Shown here piece by piece: positions 25,131 through 36,715 of a stretch of DNA of 64,000 bases (position 1 is the first letter of the stretch; each line of letters starts with the position of its first letter). The notes beneath the pieces are model-generated. The model saw only the letters and a program-made list of their open reading frames with translations, was not told the DNA's origin and made no database searches. A program made the position numbers and the translations under genes. The stretch is from Neoarius graeffei (lineage: Eukaryota > Chordata > Actinopteri > Siluriformes > Ariidae). The stretch spans positions 69,325,616 through 69,389,615 of the forward strand of contig NC_083577.1 of NCBI RefSeq assembly GCF_027579695.1, written 5' to 3'.

Positions 25131-25299
25131 AACAGTATACTGTATGACTAATGTGTTGCGCACAATTGTAGACTATATGATAAGAAGGAAATGTTTTGAA
25201 ACAAATATACAAACTCTGTGTGAAATGCATGCACCAGTTTCAGTTCGAGCACCATTTTGTAATGTTACTGGGAGACACATAGACCGTATTGGTGTATGA

Positions 25300-25684
25300 G
25301 GGGGCTTAAAGGCAGAAACATGAGCAGGCTATATATAGGGGAAGACATTGTGAGACTGTGCTCTGAGGCTACAGACTAACCACATCAGAGAGATTACAGC
25401 TGATGAGTCATCACCACTCAAATCAAAAGTGAGACCACTATAGTCAATGTATATCTGCATCCCAGAGCAAGTCACTGTACTGATAATGAAGGCATACTGT
25501 ATGACTGTTCTGGGATATTCATATTTTTTAAATTGAGCACAGATATTCAGAATTTTCTTTGCATTGCTGGGTATGTGATGTTGGAAAGAAATAACTTCAG
25601 ACGAAAGCCAGACATTTGAAGAAATTACCTTGTTCATGGACTTGTTCTGTGTGTATCATGCCACCATGTGGTTCATATCAGTTA
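25300..25684 (+). other. Possible unassigned promoter and exon
   Basis: A TATATATAGG box at about 25331 is followed some 340 bp later by ATGGACTTGTTCTGTGTGTA... reading MDLFCVYHATMWFISVI up to a GTAAGT donor at about 25688. The peptide is leader-like, but no further exon was found. Low support. Confidence 0.2.
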
Positions 25685-26713
25685 TTGTAAGTTAAAACTT
25701 TTATTTTAGTCATGCAGTGTAAATACTTGAAATAGGTTTGGTAAGCATAAATGAGACAATACTAATCAGATTTTATTTTACAAAAAAAAAAAAACTAAAC
25801 CACTAAAAGTAGTCTATTTTCTGAGCCTGTCAGACAGCAAAGTAAAAAAATAAATAAAATAAAAATCTACAACTCAAAATCATAAAAGGTTAGGATAGTA
25901 TGTTAAAATTCAAATGAACACTGAATACAATGATTTGTAAATAATATTTGACCTGTATTGCACTCAAAACAACACAATAGCACATTTGATGTTTTACTTC
26001 ATGAATTTTATTGTTTTTTTCAAAATAAACACATATCTCAATTTTAATTTTTGCAACACATTTCAAGAAAGTTGGGATGGTAAAGTATTTACCACTTTGT
26101 AATGTTGCCAAGACACCAAGTGATGAAGTGTTTCAGGTGTTATTTTGTCCTGTTCTTCCTGCAAACAGGACTTAAGGCGTGCAACAGTATGGGGTTGTCA
26201 TTGTCATATTTTCCATTTCAAAATGTGCCACACATTCTCTATTGGGGACAGAGGGGACAGACACCCTCTTCTTCACAGCCATGCCTTTGTAATGTGTGCA
26301 GAATGTGGATTTGCATTGTCTTGCTGAAATCTCCCTGGAAAAGATGTTGTCTTGAAGGCAGAATATGTTGCTCCCAAATCTCAATTTACTTTTATGCATT
26401 AATGCTGCCACCACATACGTGTAAGTTACATTTGTCAAGGGCACTGACACAACCCCATACCATGACAGACCCTGGCTTTTGGATTTGTTGCTGGTAACAG
26501 TCTGGATGGTCCTTTTCATCTTTGGTCTGGAGCACACAGCATCCATTTCTTCCAAAAAAAAAAAATCACCTGGAATACTGATTCATCTGACCACAATACA
26601 CATTTCCACTGTGTGATGGTCCATCCCAGATGCCTTCGAGCTCAGAGAAGTCAATGGCGCTTCTGGACACAGTCAATATAAAGCTTCCTTTTTGCACAGT
26701 AAAGTTTTAAACT

Positions 26714-27069
26714 GGGTGGCACGGTGGTGTAGTGGTTAGCACTGTCTCCTCACAGCAAGAAGGTCCTGGGTTTGAGCCCAGTGCCCGGTGAGGGCCTTTC
26801 TGTGTGGAGTTTGCATGTTCTCCCTGTGTCTGCATGGGTTTCCTCTGGGTGCTCCGGTTTCCTCCAAAGACATGCAGGTTAGGCTAATTGGTGGCTCTAA
26901 ATTGAGCATAGGTGTGAATGGTTGTTTGTCTCTATGTATCAGCCCTGTGATAACCTGGTGACTTGTCCAGGGTGTACCCAGCTTCTTGCCCATAGTCAGC
27001 TGGGATAGGCTCCAGCTTGCCTGCGACCCTGTAGACCAGGATAAGTGGCTACAAATAATGGATGGATGG
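26714..27069 (+). mobile_element. V-SINE inside Tc1-like element
   Basis: Head GGTGGCACGGTGGTGTAGTG to a GGATGGATGG tail. Target duplication AAGTTTTAAACTG/AAGTTTTAACTGG on both sides. Confidence 0.92.
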
Positions 27070-27482
27070 AAGTTTTAACTGGCATTAATGCTTGACAAAG
27101 TTTTGCCAAAGTAACCCTGAGCCCATGTGGTTATATCAGCTGTAGATGAATAACAGTTCTTGATGCAGTGCTGTCTGAGGGATTGGAGATCACGGGTGTT
27201 CAGCTTAGGCTTGCATCCTTGCCCTTTACACAACAAAAATTCCTCAAGATTCCTTGAATCGTTTAATGATATTATGCCCCATAGAGAGTGAAATATCCAA
27301 ATCCATTCCTATCTTTCTTTGAGAAACATTGCTTTTAAACATATCAATAATTTTCTTACACATTTGTTGGCAAACTGAAGCTCCTCAGCCCATCTTTGCT
27401 CCTCAAAGACTAGGCCTTTTCTAGATATTGATTTTGTGCCAAATCATGCTGACAGTCACCTGTTGACATCAGCTATTTCAAA

Positions 27483-27868
27483 TCTCATCTCATCTCATCT
27501 CATTATCTGTAGCCGCTTTATCCTGTTCTACAGGGTCGCAGGCAAGCTGGAGCCTATCTCAGCTGACTACGGGCGAAAGGCAGGGTACACCCTGGACAAG
27601 TCGCCAGGTCATCACAGGGCTGACACATAGACACAGACAACCATTCACACTCACATTCACACCTACGGTCAATTTAGAGTCACCAGTTAACCTAACCTGC
27701 ATGTCTTTGGACTGTGGGGGAAACCGGAGCACCCGGAGGAAACCCACACGGACATGGGGAGAACATGCAAACTCTGCACAGAAAGGCCCTCGCCGGCCAC
27801 GGGGCTCGAACCCGGACCTTCTTGCTGTGAGGCGACAGCGCTAACCACTACACCACCGTGCCGCCCTG
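27483..27868 (-). mobile_element. V-SINE inside Tc1-like element
   Basis: Minus-strand copy with CTCATCTCATCTCATTATCT tail first and head CGGCACGGTGGTGTAGTGG at the right. Target duplication TTTCAAATC on both sides. Confidence 0.93.
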
Positions 27869-28020
27869 TTTCAAATCACATAATTTAATTGTTTTGCCTC
27901 ATTACTAGCCCTAAATTGCCCTCGTCCCAACTTTTTTTGGAATGTATTGCAGGCCTGAAATTCATGAATGGATGTATATTAACAAATGAAATGAAGTTGA
28001 CTAGGCAAAACATGAAATAT

Positions 28021-29635
28021 AGTGGTGATTGAAAGTTTGTGAACCCTTTATAATTTTCTATATTTCTGCATAAATATGACCTAAAACATCATCAGATTTT
28101 CACAGAAGTCGTAAAAGTAGATTAGAGAACCCAGTGAAACAAATGAGACAAAAATATTATACTTGGTCATTTATTTATTGAGGAAAATGATCCAATATTA
28201 CATATCTGTGAGTGGCAAAAATATGTGAACCTCTAGGATTAGCAGTTAATTTGAAGGTGAAATTAGAGTCAGGTGTTTTCAATCAATGGGATGACAATCA
28301 GGTGTGAGTGGGCACCCTGTTTTATTTAAAGAACAGGGATCTATCAAAGTCTGATCTTTACAACACATGTTTGTGAAAGTGTATCTTGGCATGAACAAAG
28401 GAGATTTCTGAGGACCTTAGAAAAAGCATTGTTGATGCTCATCAGGCTGGAAAAGATTGCAAAACCATCTCTAAAGAGTTTGGACTCCACCAATCCACAG
28501 TCAGACAGATTGTGTACAAATGGAAGAAATTCAAGACCATTGTATCCCTCCCCAGGAGTGGTTGACCAACAAAGATCACTCCAAGAGCAAGGCGTGTAAT
28601 AGTCAGCGAGGTCACAAAGGACCCCAGGGTAACTTCTAAGCAACTGAAGGCCTCTCTCACATTGGCTAATGTTGATGTTCATGAGTCCACCATCAGGAGA
28701 ACACTGAACAACAATGGTGTGCATGACAGGGTTGCAAGGAGAAAGCCACTGCTCTCCAAAAAGAACATTGCTGCTCGTCTGCAGTTTGCTAAAGATCACG
28801 TGGACAAACCAGAAGGCTATTGGAAAAATGTTTTGTGGATGGATGACACCAAAATAGAACTTTTTGGTTTAAATGAAAAGCGTTATGCTTGGAGAAAGGA
28901 AAACACTGCATTCCAGCATAAGAACCTTATCCCATCTGTGAAACATGGCGGTGGTAGTATCATGGTTTGGGCCTGTTTTGCTGCATCTGGGCCAGGACGG
29001 CTTGCCATCATTGATGGAACAATGAATTCTGAATTATACCAGCGAATTCTAAAGGAAAATGTCTGGACATCTGTCCATGATCTGGATCTCAGGAGAAGGT
29101 GGGTCATGCAGCAAGACAACGACCCTAAGCACACAAGTCGTTCTACCAAAGAATGGTTAAAAAAAGAATAAAGTTAATGTTTTGGAATGGCCAAGTCAAA
29201 GTCCTGACTTTAATCCAATCGAAATGTTGTGGAAGGACCTGAAGTGAGCAGTTCATTTGAGGAAACCCACCAACATCCCAGAGTTGAAGCTGTTCTGTAC
29301 GGAGGAATGGGCTAAAATTCCTCCAAGCCAGTGTGCAGGACTGATCAACAGTTACCGCAAACGTTTAGTTGCAGTTATTGCTGCACAAGGGGGTCACACC
29401 AGATACTGAAAGCAAAGGTTCACATACTTTTGCCCCTCACAGATATGTAATATTGGATAATTTTCCTCAAGAAATAAATGGCCAAGTATAATATTTTTGT
29501 TTCATTAGTTTAACTGGATTCTCTTTATCTACTTTTATGACTTGTGTGAAAATCTGATAATGTTTTAGGTCATATTTATGCAGAAATATAAAAAAAATTC
29601 TAAAGGGTTCACAAACTTTCAAGCACCACTGTACC
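28021..29635 (+). mobile_element. Tc1-like transposon nested in an older Tc1
   Basis: Same family as 4454-6053. Ends GTGGTGATTGAAAGTTTGTG and TTTCAAGCACCACTG with TA at the borders, and sub-terminal direct-repeat motifs AGTGGCAAAAATATGTGAAC at 28211 and ACATACTTTTGCC at 29422. Length 1.6 kb. Confidence 0.92.
28384..29409 (+). pseudogene. Tc1-like transposase with stops and frameshifts
   Basis: HTH region in 28400-28560; the linker has a stop (TGGTTGACCAAC at 28559). The best frame, 28662-29171, contains NVLWMDDTKIELFGLNEKR (first Asp of the DDE core), [14 protein letters not shown] and QQDNDPKHTSRS (second Asp). A TAA at about 29169 and a TGA in CTGAAGTGAGCAG (29246) break the last part, which ends AVIAAQGGHTRY. 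Not functional. Confidence 0.9.
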
Positions 29636-29757
29636 TTGGATTCATACTGTCTTTAATGAAATACGAGTCAAAGTAAATTTAGAAATCACCACTTTCTTTT
29701 TTTATTTGCATTTTCCACACTGTCCCAACTTTTTCTGATCTGGGGTTGTACTAAAAG

Positions 29758-30226
29758 TGAGAAATACCCCCAGCCTTTGGCACACTGTGGTACGACCAAT
29801 GAAAGGAAAGATGTGACTCATTACTAAAAAGGTCTTCAGCCCCCACATGACCTCTGTATTTCATCAGAAAAGACTAAAATAGACATTTCTATAAAAAAAT
29901 TGAAGTTGTGGTCCAAATTAGATTGAGTAATATGGAAAATTCTCATTTTCCTAATTTTTCTCTTGAAGGTAAAATAACTAAAATCAGAGGCCTCGTGGAT
30001 TTTAAACACAGAAATGTCTCAATTTCACAAAAACAAGTGATATTTCAGTGAGAAATTGGACTGTTGTATTTGTTTTAGTTAGATCTTTGTGTAATATGAT
30101 ACAGTTGATATATTCAAGTCAGCTGTTTAGCAGGTGCCTCTGACTTGAGTGTCCTCCCATGTGCAGTCAAGAACAGGAAAACAGTGTCGCCTGTTCTTCT
30201 CACTTGTGAAAGGCAGCAGTGCAGAG
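29758..30226. other. Upstream flank of CD28
   Basis: AT-rich, no recognised repeat. It should hold the CD28 promoter and 5' UTR, but I see no convincing TATA box. Confidence 0.4.
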
Positions 30227-30498
30227 ATGCACGACAACTGGATCGCTTGTATTGTTCTGCTCCTGTCCTTTTCTCCAATATTATCCTGCTTTCACTCCAA
30301 AGATGGGGAAAAAAACAGCTTATATATCAAAGGTTTGTGTATTTTATTCAGGATATGGACAACTGTTTAGTTTTCAGGCAACTAGCAAAATTATTAACGT
30401 AAATCCACTGTGAAAAGAAATGTTACACTGAATTATTATGGGGTTTGTAAGTGGTAATATCTCTGAGAAAGATGTTGGTCTCTAGAAAGGATAATTTC

Positions 30499-30533
<35 letters not shown>

Positions 30534-31714
30534 ACTGTACATAAACATGATATACTGTAAATAATGGAGCAAAATATATATTTGATATTTGATTCAAGAT
30601 CACTTATGAGAACCGTTTAAATACCTTTATCTGGATAAATATTTTCACTTATTTTTCCAAAGTAAAACATGTCACCTGTAGTGAAAGTAAAAACCGTTTT
30701 TAAAAAAGAGAGAGGAACGTGAATAAGAAGCGAGGAGGAGGGTAGTGACAGACCACATCCTGACACCTCTCTAACAACAACAACAATGTGTGTTATTGTG
30801 TTTTCAGATAAGATTCTGATAATACAGACAGTGTTGTCAAATGTTGACAATGCATCCATCAACTGCCCAGGTATGGAAGTTAATAAAGAGAATGTTCATA
30901 TCACGCTACACAAGGAGACAGAGCTGCATTTTACAGATTTCCAAAATAATCAAGTAACAAACACCTCACAGGAAACGCAAAGGTATAGAGTCGATGTTAA
31001 GAATGACACTGTAGATTATGTGATAGACATGCCTCAAGTCAGTGACACAGGCTTGTACAACTGCACAATTGCACACGGACATGTCACCAGAACAACCCAG
31101 ACTTTTCTTCTTGTGAAAGGTATTGTATCTTCATGTCCAAGCAGAAGCCAATAGCAATGTGCAGCATATGTTGAAATGCATTAAGCCCTTTGGTAAAACT
31201 GTTATCCAGTTATTGTTCTCTAGATCCAGAATCTCAGTGCAATCTCCCTGAGGGACAGTCAACGTCTTGGCTACTGCTTGCTGCAGGTTGTGGGTTCCTG
31301 GCTTTGTATAACTTGATCACCACAATTGTCATCTGCTCCTTTGTTGTGAGTGTCCACATATGTGATCCACATATAATATGCAAGACAAGTTACAAACCAT
31401 GTATTTCAGTTTAGATCTGCATGAGAGCACTGAGAAAAAGTACCACAGCAAGTGAAAATATATTGAGCACTGGCAAATTGATCTAATATTTCTTATTATG
31501 AGATTATTCAAAAGCAAAAATAAATTATTCAGCCTGTTTATAGATTTTTACACATTGCAAGCTTTAGATTTTCTTTTTGGAAGATAATTTTGCTTCTTTC
31601 TAGAAATTAATGCTTAAAATTTAGATAAAATATATCTCAATAGAACAAAAGTATTTCAAGCTTATACACACACATATACACACACACATATTGAAGCAGA
31701 AACATAACTAACTG

Positions 31715-31796
<82 letters not shown>

Positions 31797-32011
31797 CAGT
31801 TAGTTATATTAGGAAGGAAAAACCACATACATCATATATGTTCAGAATAATCATTTGGAAAGATATAATTTTTTTCATGCAACACCATATGGCTGTTAAA
31901 CAAAACTAAACAATATTTATTTTTCTGAACCAGTGGAAGCTTCAGCATCAGGACGCATACCAGCATGATTACTTCAACACAAGGCCAGGAGAGTTCTCAA
32001 GAGGCAAATAA
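30227..32011 (+). CDS. cd28: T-cell costimulatory receptor CD28 (four exons)
   Basis: CD28 is a T-cell surface dimer that binds B7 ligands and costimulates the antigen receptor. Exons: 30227-30332 (leader), 30808-31119 (Ig-V), 31224-31345 (stalk and membrane), 31934-32011 (tail). All introns are GT-AG and the phases are 1, 1, 0; the product is 205 residues. Signals seen: leader MHDNWIACIVLLLSFSP; Ig cysteines in ASINCPG and GLYNCTIA; Ig exon ending FLLVKG, as human CD28 ends IIHVKG; stalk cysteine in DPESQCNLPEG for dimer formation; membrane segment LLLAAGCGFLALYNLITTIV; tail HDYFNTRPGEF matching the CD28 YMNM region. Odd points: the MYPPPY loop is missing and the second Ig disulfide pair is absent. 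Poly(A) signal AATAAA at 32201. ICOS is less likely, since the tail and Ig-exon end fit CD28 better. Confidence 0.86.
30503..30533. repeat. (AAAG)n microsatellite in CD28 intron 1
   Basis: About eight AAAG units. Confidence 0.9.
31705..31807. repeat. (TA)n tract with perfect inverted flanks, CD28 intron 3
   Basis: About 38 TA units bounded by TAACTAACTGCC on the left and GGCAGTTAGTTA on the right, which are exact reverse complements. The whole stretch is a palindrome able to extrude as a cruciform. It may be the skeleton of a small TIR element invaded by TA expansion. Confidence 0.9.
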
Positions 32012-32863
32012 GTTCAGCATCAGCTCCTGTTGCCATCTATCCACTGGCCATACAAGTTCACTTGTAACTAACAAAGTGACTATGTCCGGTCACCTTAATT
32101 AAAATATTGGCCTGATCATCTAAGTATAATGTTGAATATGCGTGTAATGTGTAATTTATTAAAATACTTTGTGAATATGATCTTATTAGGAGGACTGTTC
32201 AATAAAACAAAGTGTGTGAATTTGTCCAATTGTGTTTATTTCCATTATTTAAATATTGCTTTTATTTCATTATAATTGAAATTTTTATCCAGTCAATACT
32301 ACAATGAAAAATAGATACCTTAGCAAGACAAAACATTGCACTCATAGGCATTTTTTTCAAACAGATAGTTTTTTCAAGCATTTATTTCATTGAAGCAGAA
32401 ACATATCTGTTTGTTCGTGCAGTGAGCTAGTCATATAATACAGTAAAGGGTAAAAGTCAGAGACTTTCCTTTTGTTTTCAATCAAATGGCCATTCAGTAC
32501 TTACTATTCATTATTTGGTAGCAATAATTGGAACAACATATAGTGCATATAGACCTATGTGTTTATTTATTAAGCACATTTTCCCATCATTCTTGTTGTT
32601 GTTCATAAATCACACAAATGTCTTCAACAGTAAAACAGTATGAAATCTGTAAATATTTAATTTATTATATTGAACTTTAATGTTAACCTGCATCAATAAG
32701 TACTCATTGAAAATGGAATTAATATAGTGTAAATTTTCCCATCATTATTATTTGCTAATGGTCAAGGGTGTACTTTTTGTGCAGTATTGTAATTACTTAA
32801 ATTAATAAAAAAAAAATATATATTAATAATAATAATAATAATAATAATAATTTATAAAAATTG

Positions 32864-32946
<83 letters not shown>

Positions 32947-33456
32947 GTATGTGTAATAATATAAAACAAATGCAAGTCACAGTCATTCCATCAAAATAAT
33001 GCTCTGAAAAACAGCTTCTAAACATTTTGTGCCACTCAACACATATGATCATAAAATAAGAATTGAAATTTTTGAGAATGCCTGTCACACACATGTAAAT
33101 CCTAAATTTCATGATTTAGCACAACTATTTCACAGAAATACCACATTACTGTTTCCATTCTTTGCTATTGGAGTTTCATTTTGAGTTATTAAGTTCAGAA
33201 TGGTTCAGTTAATCTCTGGTTAAGTATGTTCATTTTGCTGATATGTTGCTTTTTTGCAGTTGCACGTTCAACGTTTTTTCCATCAGTTAGCTGCAAACTT
33301 GCATCACATATGTCATGCAAATGTAAAAATTAGCACTTTATACAGGCAGTTACCGTATATGAGGTTTCCTGCCACATGATGTCACAGAGATTTCCACAAT
33401 AGTTTGACAATTTTCAAGCATAAAAAGACAATGGGAAATACCACCAGCATTACACA
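32012..33456. other. CD28-CTLA4 intergenic region
   Basis: 1.4 kb, AT-rich. Contains the CD28 poly(A) signal (32201), an (ATA)n run at about 32821-32852 and a (TA)n tract at about 32866-32941. The sequence before CTLA4 (33370-33456) would hold its promoter; no clear element seen. Confidence 0.6.
32866..32942. repeat. (TA)n microsatellite
   Basis: About 38 TA units, preceded by ATA repeats. Confidence 0.95.
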
Positions 33457-35387
33457 ATGATTGCCTTCGTTATCACACTGATCGTGGGCCTCCCACTGGG
33501 GCATGGTGAGTAGTGTGCAATATAGCTATCTATGGTATTTTTTAGAAATATTTTGAAGTTTAATAATGTGACTTTATCTGTCCCTCCAGCTTTCAGTGTG
33601 TCTCAGCCATACTATGCAGTGGGAAGACAGGGGCAAGTGTCTTTGCATTGCACAATTAACACAAGGGTACAGCCAGAAGAAATGCAAGTGTCTGTATATA
33701 AGGGAATGCATGGAGAAGAAAAGATCTGCAGTGCTCATGTCAACACCTCAAACTCTCACATAGAGACAAATGGCAGCATCTACTGCAGGGGTAATGTAAG
33801 CACAGACAAAGTGGACCTGACCATCTTTGGCTTGACGGGAGAGGACACTGACCTCTATCGCTGTGAAGTAGAGATCATTTTCCCACCACCATACATCAAA
33901 AAATTTGGAAATGGCACACTGGTGTATATACCAGGTAAGAGATATTGCTGAATTTGGCAGTCTTTCTCTCGATTTATCTCACTCTATATTCATGTCTGTC
34001 CAGGCAGTTACCTGCTTACAGACCTTATTTATATGTAACTGCAAAAATACTTTATCTTACCTTAACTTTAGATCTGAACCTTTTGGAAGTGATCACAGAG
34101 AACTGAAGTTTAAGTCACTGAAATATAACTCTTTTGAAGCATATGCACAGTATGGCGGAGTTTAATTTACATTATCCTTTAATACTGCATGTGTATATAC
34201 TCTCACTGGTCACCTTATATTCCTGCACTTTGCAACAGTCAGCACTGTCTCGTACTAGTAAGCATGAGAGTGGCGATGTTTGAGTCTTTAGGTCATCTGA
34301 ACTTACTACTAAACATTTTAGAATGACACAACTGGCTGAAAATGATCATAGCTACGTTTTTAACATATATGTTTGCTCAGTAAATGCAAACACAGCTGAC
34401 ACATGTGGATCAGCGTAGGTGTACCTAACAAAATAACAACTGAGACTGAGTGTCCTGCAAAGTCTGTAAGGACAAACAGAGAGACAGTTTGTCTAGCTCT
34501 AGAGGGAGCTAGAGATCTGAGGTCAAACATTACAGTATGTTCATAATGTGGTTTCTTCAGTGGAAACGGGGCCTCCCCAACCTACATACTGGATTCAAAA
34601 CAATACCAAAATAAAGCTCCTGGTTGACGTCAATAGCTCTGTGGATGCTTTGATAGGAACTTTGATCTCAGAATTGAAGTATTTTGTTCTGAAACATTTT
34701 CCATTTGGTAGAGGGTTTGAGCAATAAAAACCTTATCTTCAAAACGTCTTTACTGAATTCAAGTGTATTTGCTGTACTGAATAATCTGTGATATTTTTCC
34801 TCTCCAGACAGCCCAGACTGCCCCCCTGAACACACGCAGGCTAGGATTCAGGAAATCCCCAAGATCACATACGACCAAACCCTTTCATTTACCAACATTC
34901 TGCTCTTTGCTATTCTCATAACCACCACCATCACCCTCATTCTACAGGTACATTAAACCTTCTGAAGACAACTACTACTACTACTACTACTACTATAATA
35001 ATAATAATACCACCTTTTCAATCACCTTGCAATTGCTATACCGATAATAAATCAAACAACAAAGCAAATAAATATTACCAGCCAGCTATACATCAAACAT
35101 CACAGGGCTGGAGTTAATGTAAGGATATCTGAAAGCCCAGGAAACTAAGAAAATAACTCTTAGAGGTTTTCTAAATGAAAAGGAAAGAAAGTTCCTGAGT
35201 TACACTAGGAACAGCACACATAGTTTATTAATTTAGGTTCAGTAATCCAGAGTAAATGTTTTTTTTAATGCTAATCAAATGTATTTATTTTTATGCCCAG
35301 GTGATGAAAATGATCCTGTTGCAACGGAAATCCAATCACCTGACACAAACATTTTCACAGAAAGGCGATTACAAGAACTTTTGGTGA
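33457..35387 (+). CDS. ctla4: Inhibitory receptor CTLA-4 (four exons)
   Basis: CTLA-4 competes with CD28 for B7 ligands and dampens T-cell activation. Exons: 33457-33505 (leader MIAFVITLIVGLPLGH), 33590-33934 (Ig-V), 34808-34947 (stalk and membrane), 35301-35387 (tail). Phases 1, 1, 0; GT-AG introns; 206 residues. The Ig domain has four cysteines (VSLHCTIN, EKICSAH, SIYCRGN, LYRCEVE), matching the two disulfides of CTLA-4. The ligand loop reads IFPPPY, then GNGTLVYIP as in mammalian CTLA-4 (GNGT-IYV). The stalk cysteine in DSPDCPPEH would link the dimer. Membrane segment ILLFAILITTTITLIL. The tail is short and ends GDYKNFW; the mammalian YVKM endocytosis motif is not present. Poly(A) signals near 35630. 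It lies 1.4 kb downstream of CD28 on the same strand, the conserved vertebrate order. Confidence 0.93.
34974..35010. repeat. (ACT)n/(ATA)n microsatellite in CTLA4 intron 3
   Basis: Seven or eight ACT units followed by ATAATA. Confidence 0.9.
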
Positions 35388-36373
35388 TATGTACAATATT
35401 TATCACTGATAATCATCGGAATCTGCATTACCAAAGAATTATACTTTTGTACTATAATAGTAATAAATTACTACTGTTTTATCTGAAGGTAGATAAATAA
35501 CTCAGCTTGTTGCAAAGCTTCCTGTGCAATGTCTTTGTAATTTTCAGTGGAAAAGAAACATTACATGTTTCCTATGGAAGTGTACCCAGTGTTGAAGAAC
35601 TGCCTTTCAGTCAATTAAACTCTGTTAAAAATAAAAAATAAAAAAGTCTCTGTTTCCTGTAAGAATTAACCGTCAGATGTATTCATTACATCAGAAATGA
35701 CTTCTCAAATCAAGTAGGGTGTATTCAAAGAAGAATTGACTCAGACGAGTAACACTAGTCTGTTTTTCTCTGTGGTTATTAGTTTCAGTTGAATGCAGTG
35801 TCCCTGAAACGCTCGTGATAATTTCAGTATAGTAATGCAGCACGTCAAATCATGTCATCATAGGAAAATTAGGGTTACCTACAACATTTATGTGACGCAT
35901 CTTGAACATTTTCAGTATGTATGATTCACACTAAACACTATGAATGTTCAATTTACATGTAGCGACAATACATTAGGAACACGTACCTCATAAATCATCT
36001 AACAAGGCAACATCATGCATATGAGCAATAGCTGTGACATACAATTTCAGTTCACTACTGCATAGAAGTTTGCTGACATATCGTCTGTGCAAATCCTGTC
36101 AGTCTATATGGGTGATCAAGGATGTTTTTAACCTCAAAGCATGTTTTTGAACAGAAAGCAAGTTTCAGAGAACAAGACTATATTCAAGAATGCTAGGACA
36201 TGAATTTTTATGGGGGGAGGGGGGATTTCACCCCAGTTTTTGGGAGCTTGGGAGTCCCTGATAATAAAATCATGATAAAATCATAAAAGGTGTCCCATAC
36301 CCCACCAGATATTGGTTTGTTGCCTCAGGGCAACAAGGTGCTAAGAGGGTACTAAAACACTAAGGTTTTCTAT
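35388..36373. other. CTLA4 3' UTR and flank
   Basis: AATAAA signals at about 35630 and 35638 mark the likely CTLA4 3' end. Beyond that no gene is seen. A short palindrome GTTGCCTCAGGGCAAC at about 36319 resembles one in the piggyBac-like end at 56694. Confidence 0.55.
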
Positions 36374-36378
36374 ATTAT

Positions 36379-36689
36379 TGTGGCAGCGGAGGTGTGGCCA
36401 AGTGTCGGTCTGTGAATGGAGGGCGGAGTCAGGGAAGGTAAGTGGTGGAATCATTGCACCTGATGGGGATTAACCTGTGTTTGTGTGTCTTCCCCAGTGA
36501 CCACGCCCTTTAAAAGGAGAGGAGAGCAGAGAAAGGGAGCTCTCCCCAACCAGAACACGTGTGTGTGTGTGTGTGCATGCGTGGCTGGGAAGTGATAAAA
36601 GGCTGAAAAGCTAACAATAAATAGTTAATTGAGAACTCAGTTCTGGCCTGTCGTGCTTCTGTGCTCCACCCACCTGGTCCAATACTACA
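36379..36689 (+). mobile_element. Solo LTR
   Basis: Starts TGTGGCAGCGG, ends AATACTACA (the TG...CA rule). Perfect 5-bp target duplication ATTAT (36374-36378 and 36690-36694). Inside are a TTTAAAAGG promoter-like box (about 36510) and AATAAA (about 36619), the usual order of promoter and poly(A) signal. No internal retroviral genes. Class (probably Gypsy-type) not proved. Confidence 0.85.
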
Positions 36690-36715
36690 ATTATATAATA
36701 AGTGGAATGAGGAAC

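Larger units (their letters stand above)
25866..29757 (-). mobile_element. Tc1-like element carrying three later insertions
   Basis: Left end near CTACAACTCAAAATCATAAA, right end CTGTCCCAACTTTTTCTGAT (about 29720). The coding direction is minus; parts of the transposase region are recognisable at 26172-26600. Removing the nested SINEs (26714-27069, 27483-27868) and the nested Tc1 (28021-29635) leaves about 1.5 kb, a normal Tc1 length. Confidence 0.82.

Noticed and set aside
26172-26555. 127-codon minus frame as a host gene
   Set aside because: It lies in the Tc1-like element (reading beside the transposase frame) and has no independent support.
30227-32011. ICOS instead of CD28 for the first receptor
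   Set aside because: The VKG ending of the Ig exon, the LALYNLITT membrane segment and the DYFNT tail fit CD28 better; there is no FDPPPF loop. Kept as a minor alternative.
31637-33112. Open frames with YIYIYI runs
   Set aside because: Translations of (TA)n microsatellites.
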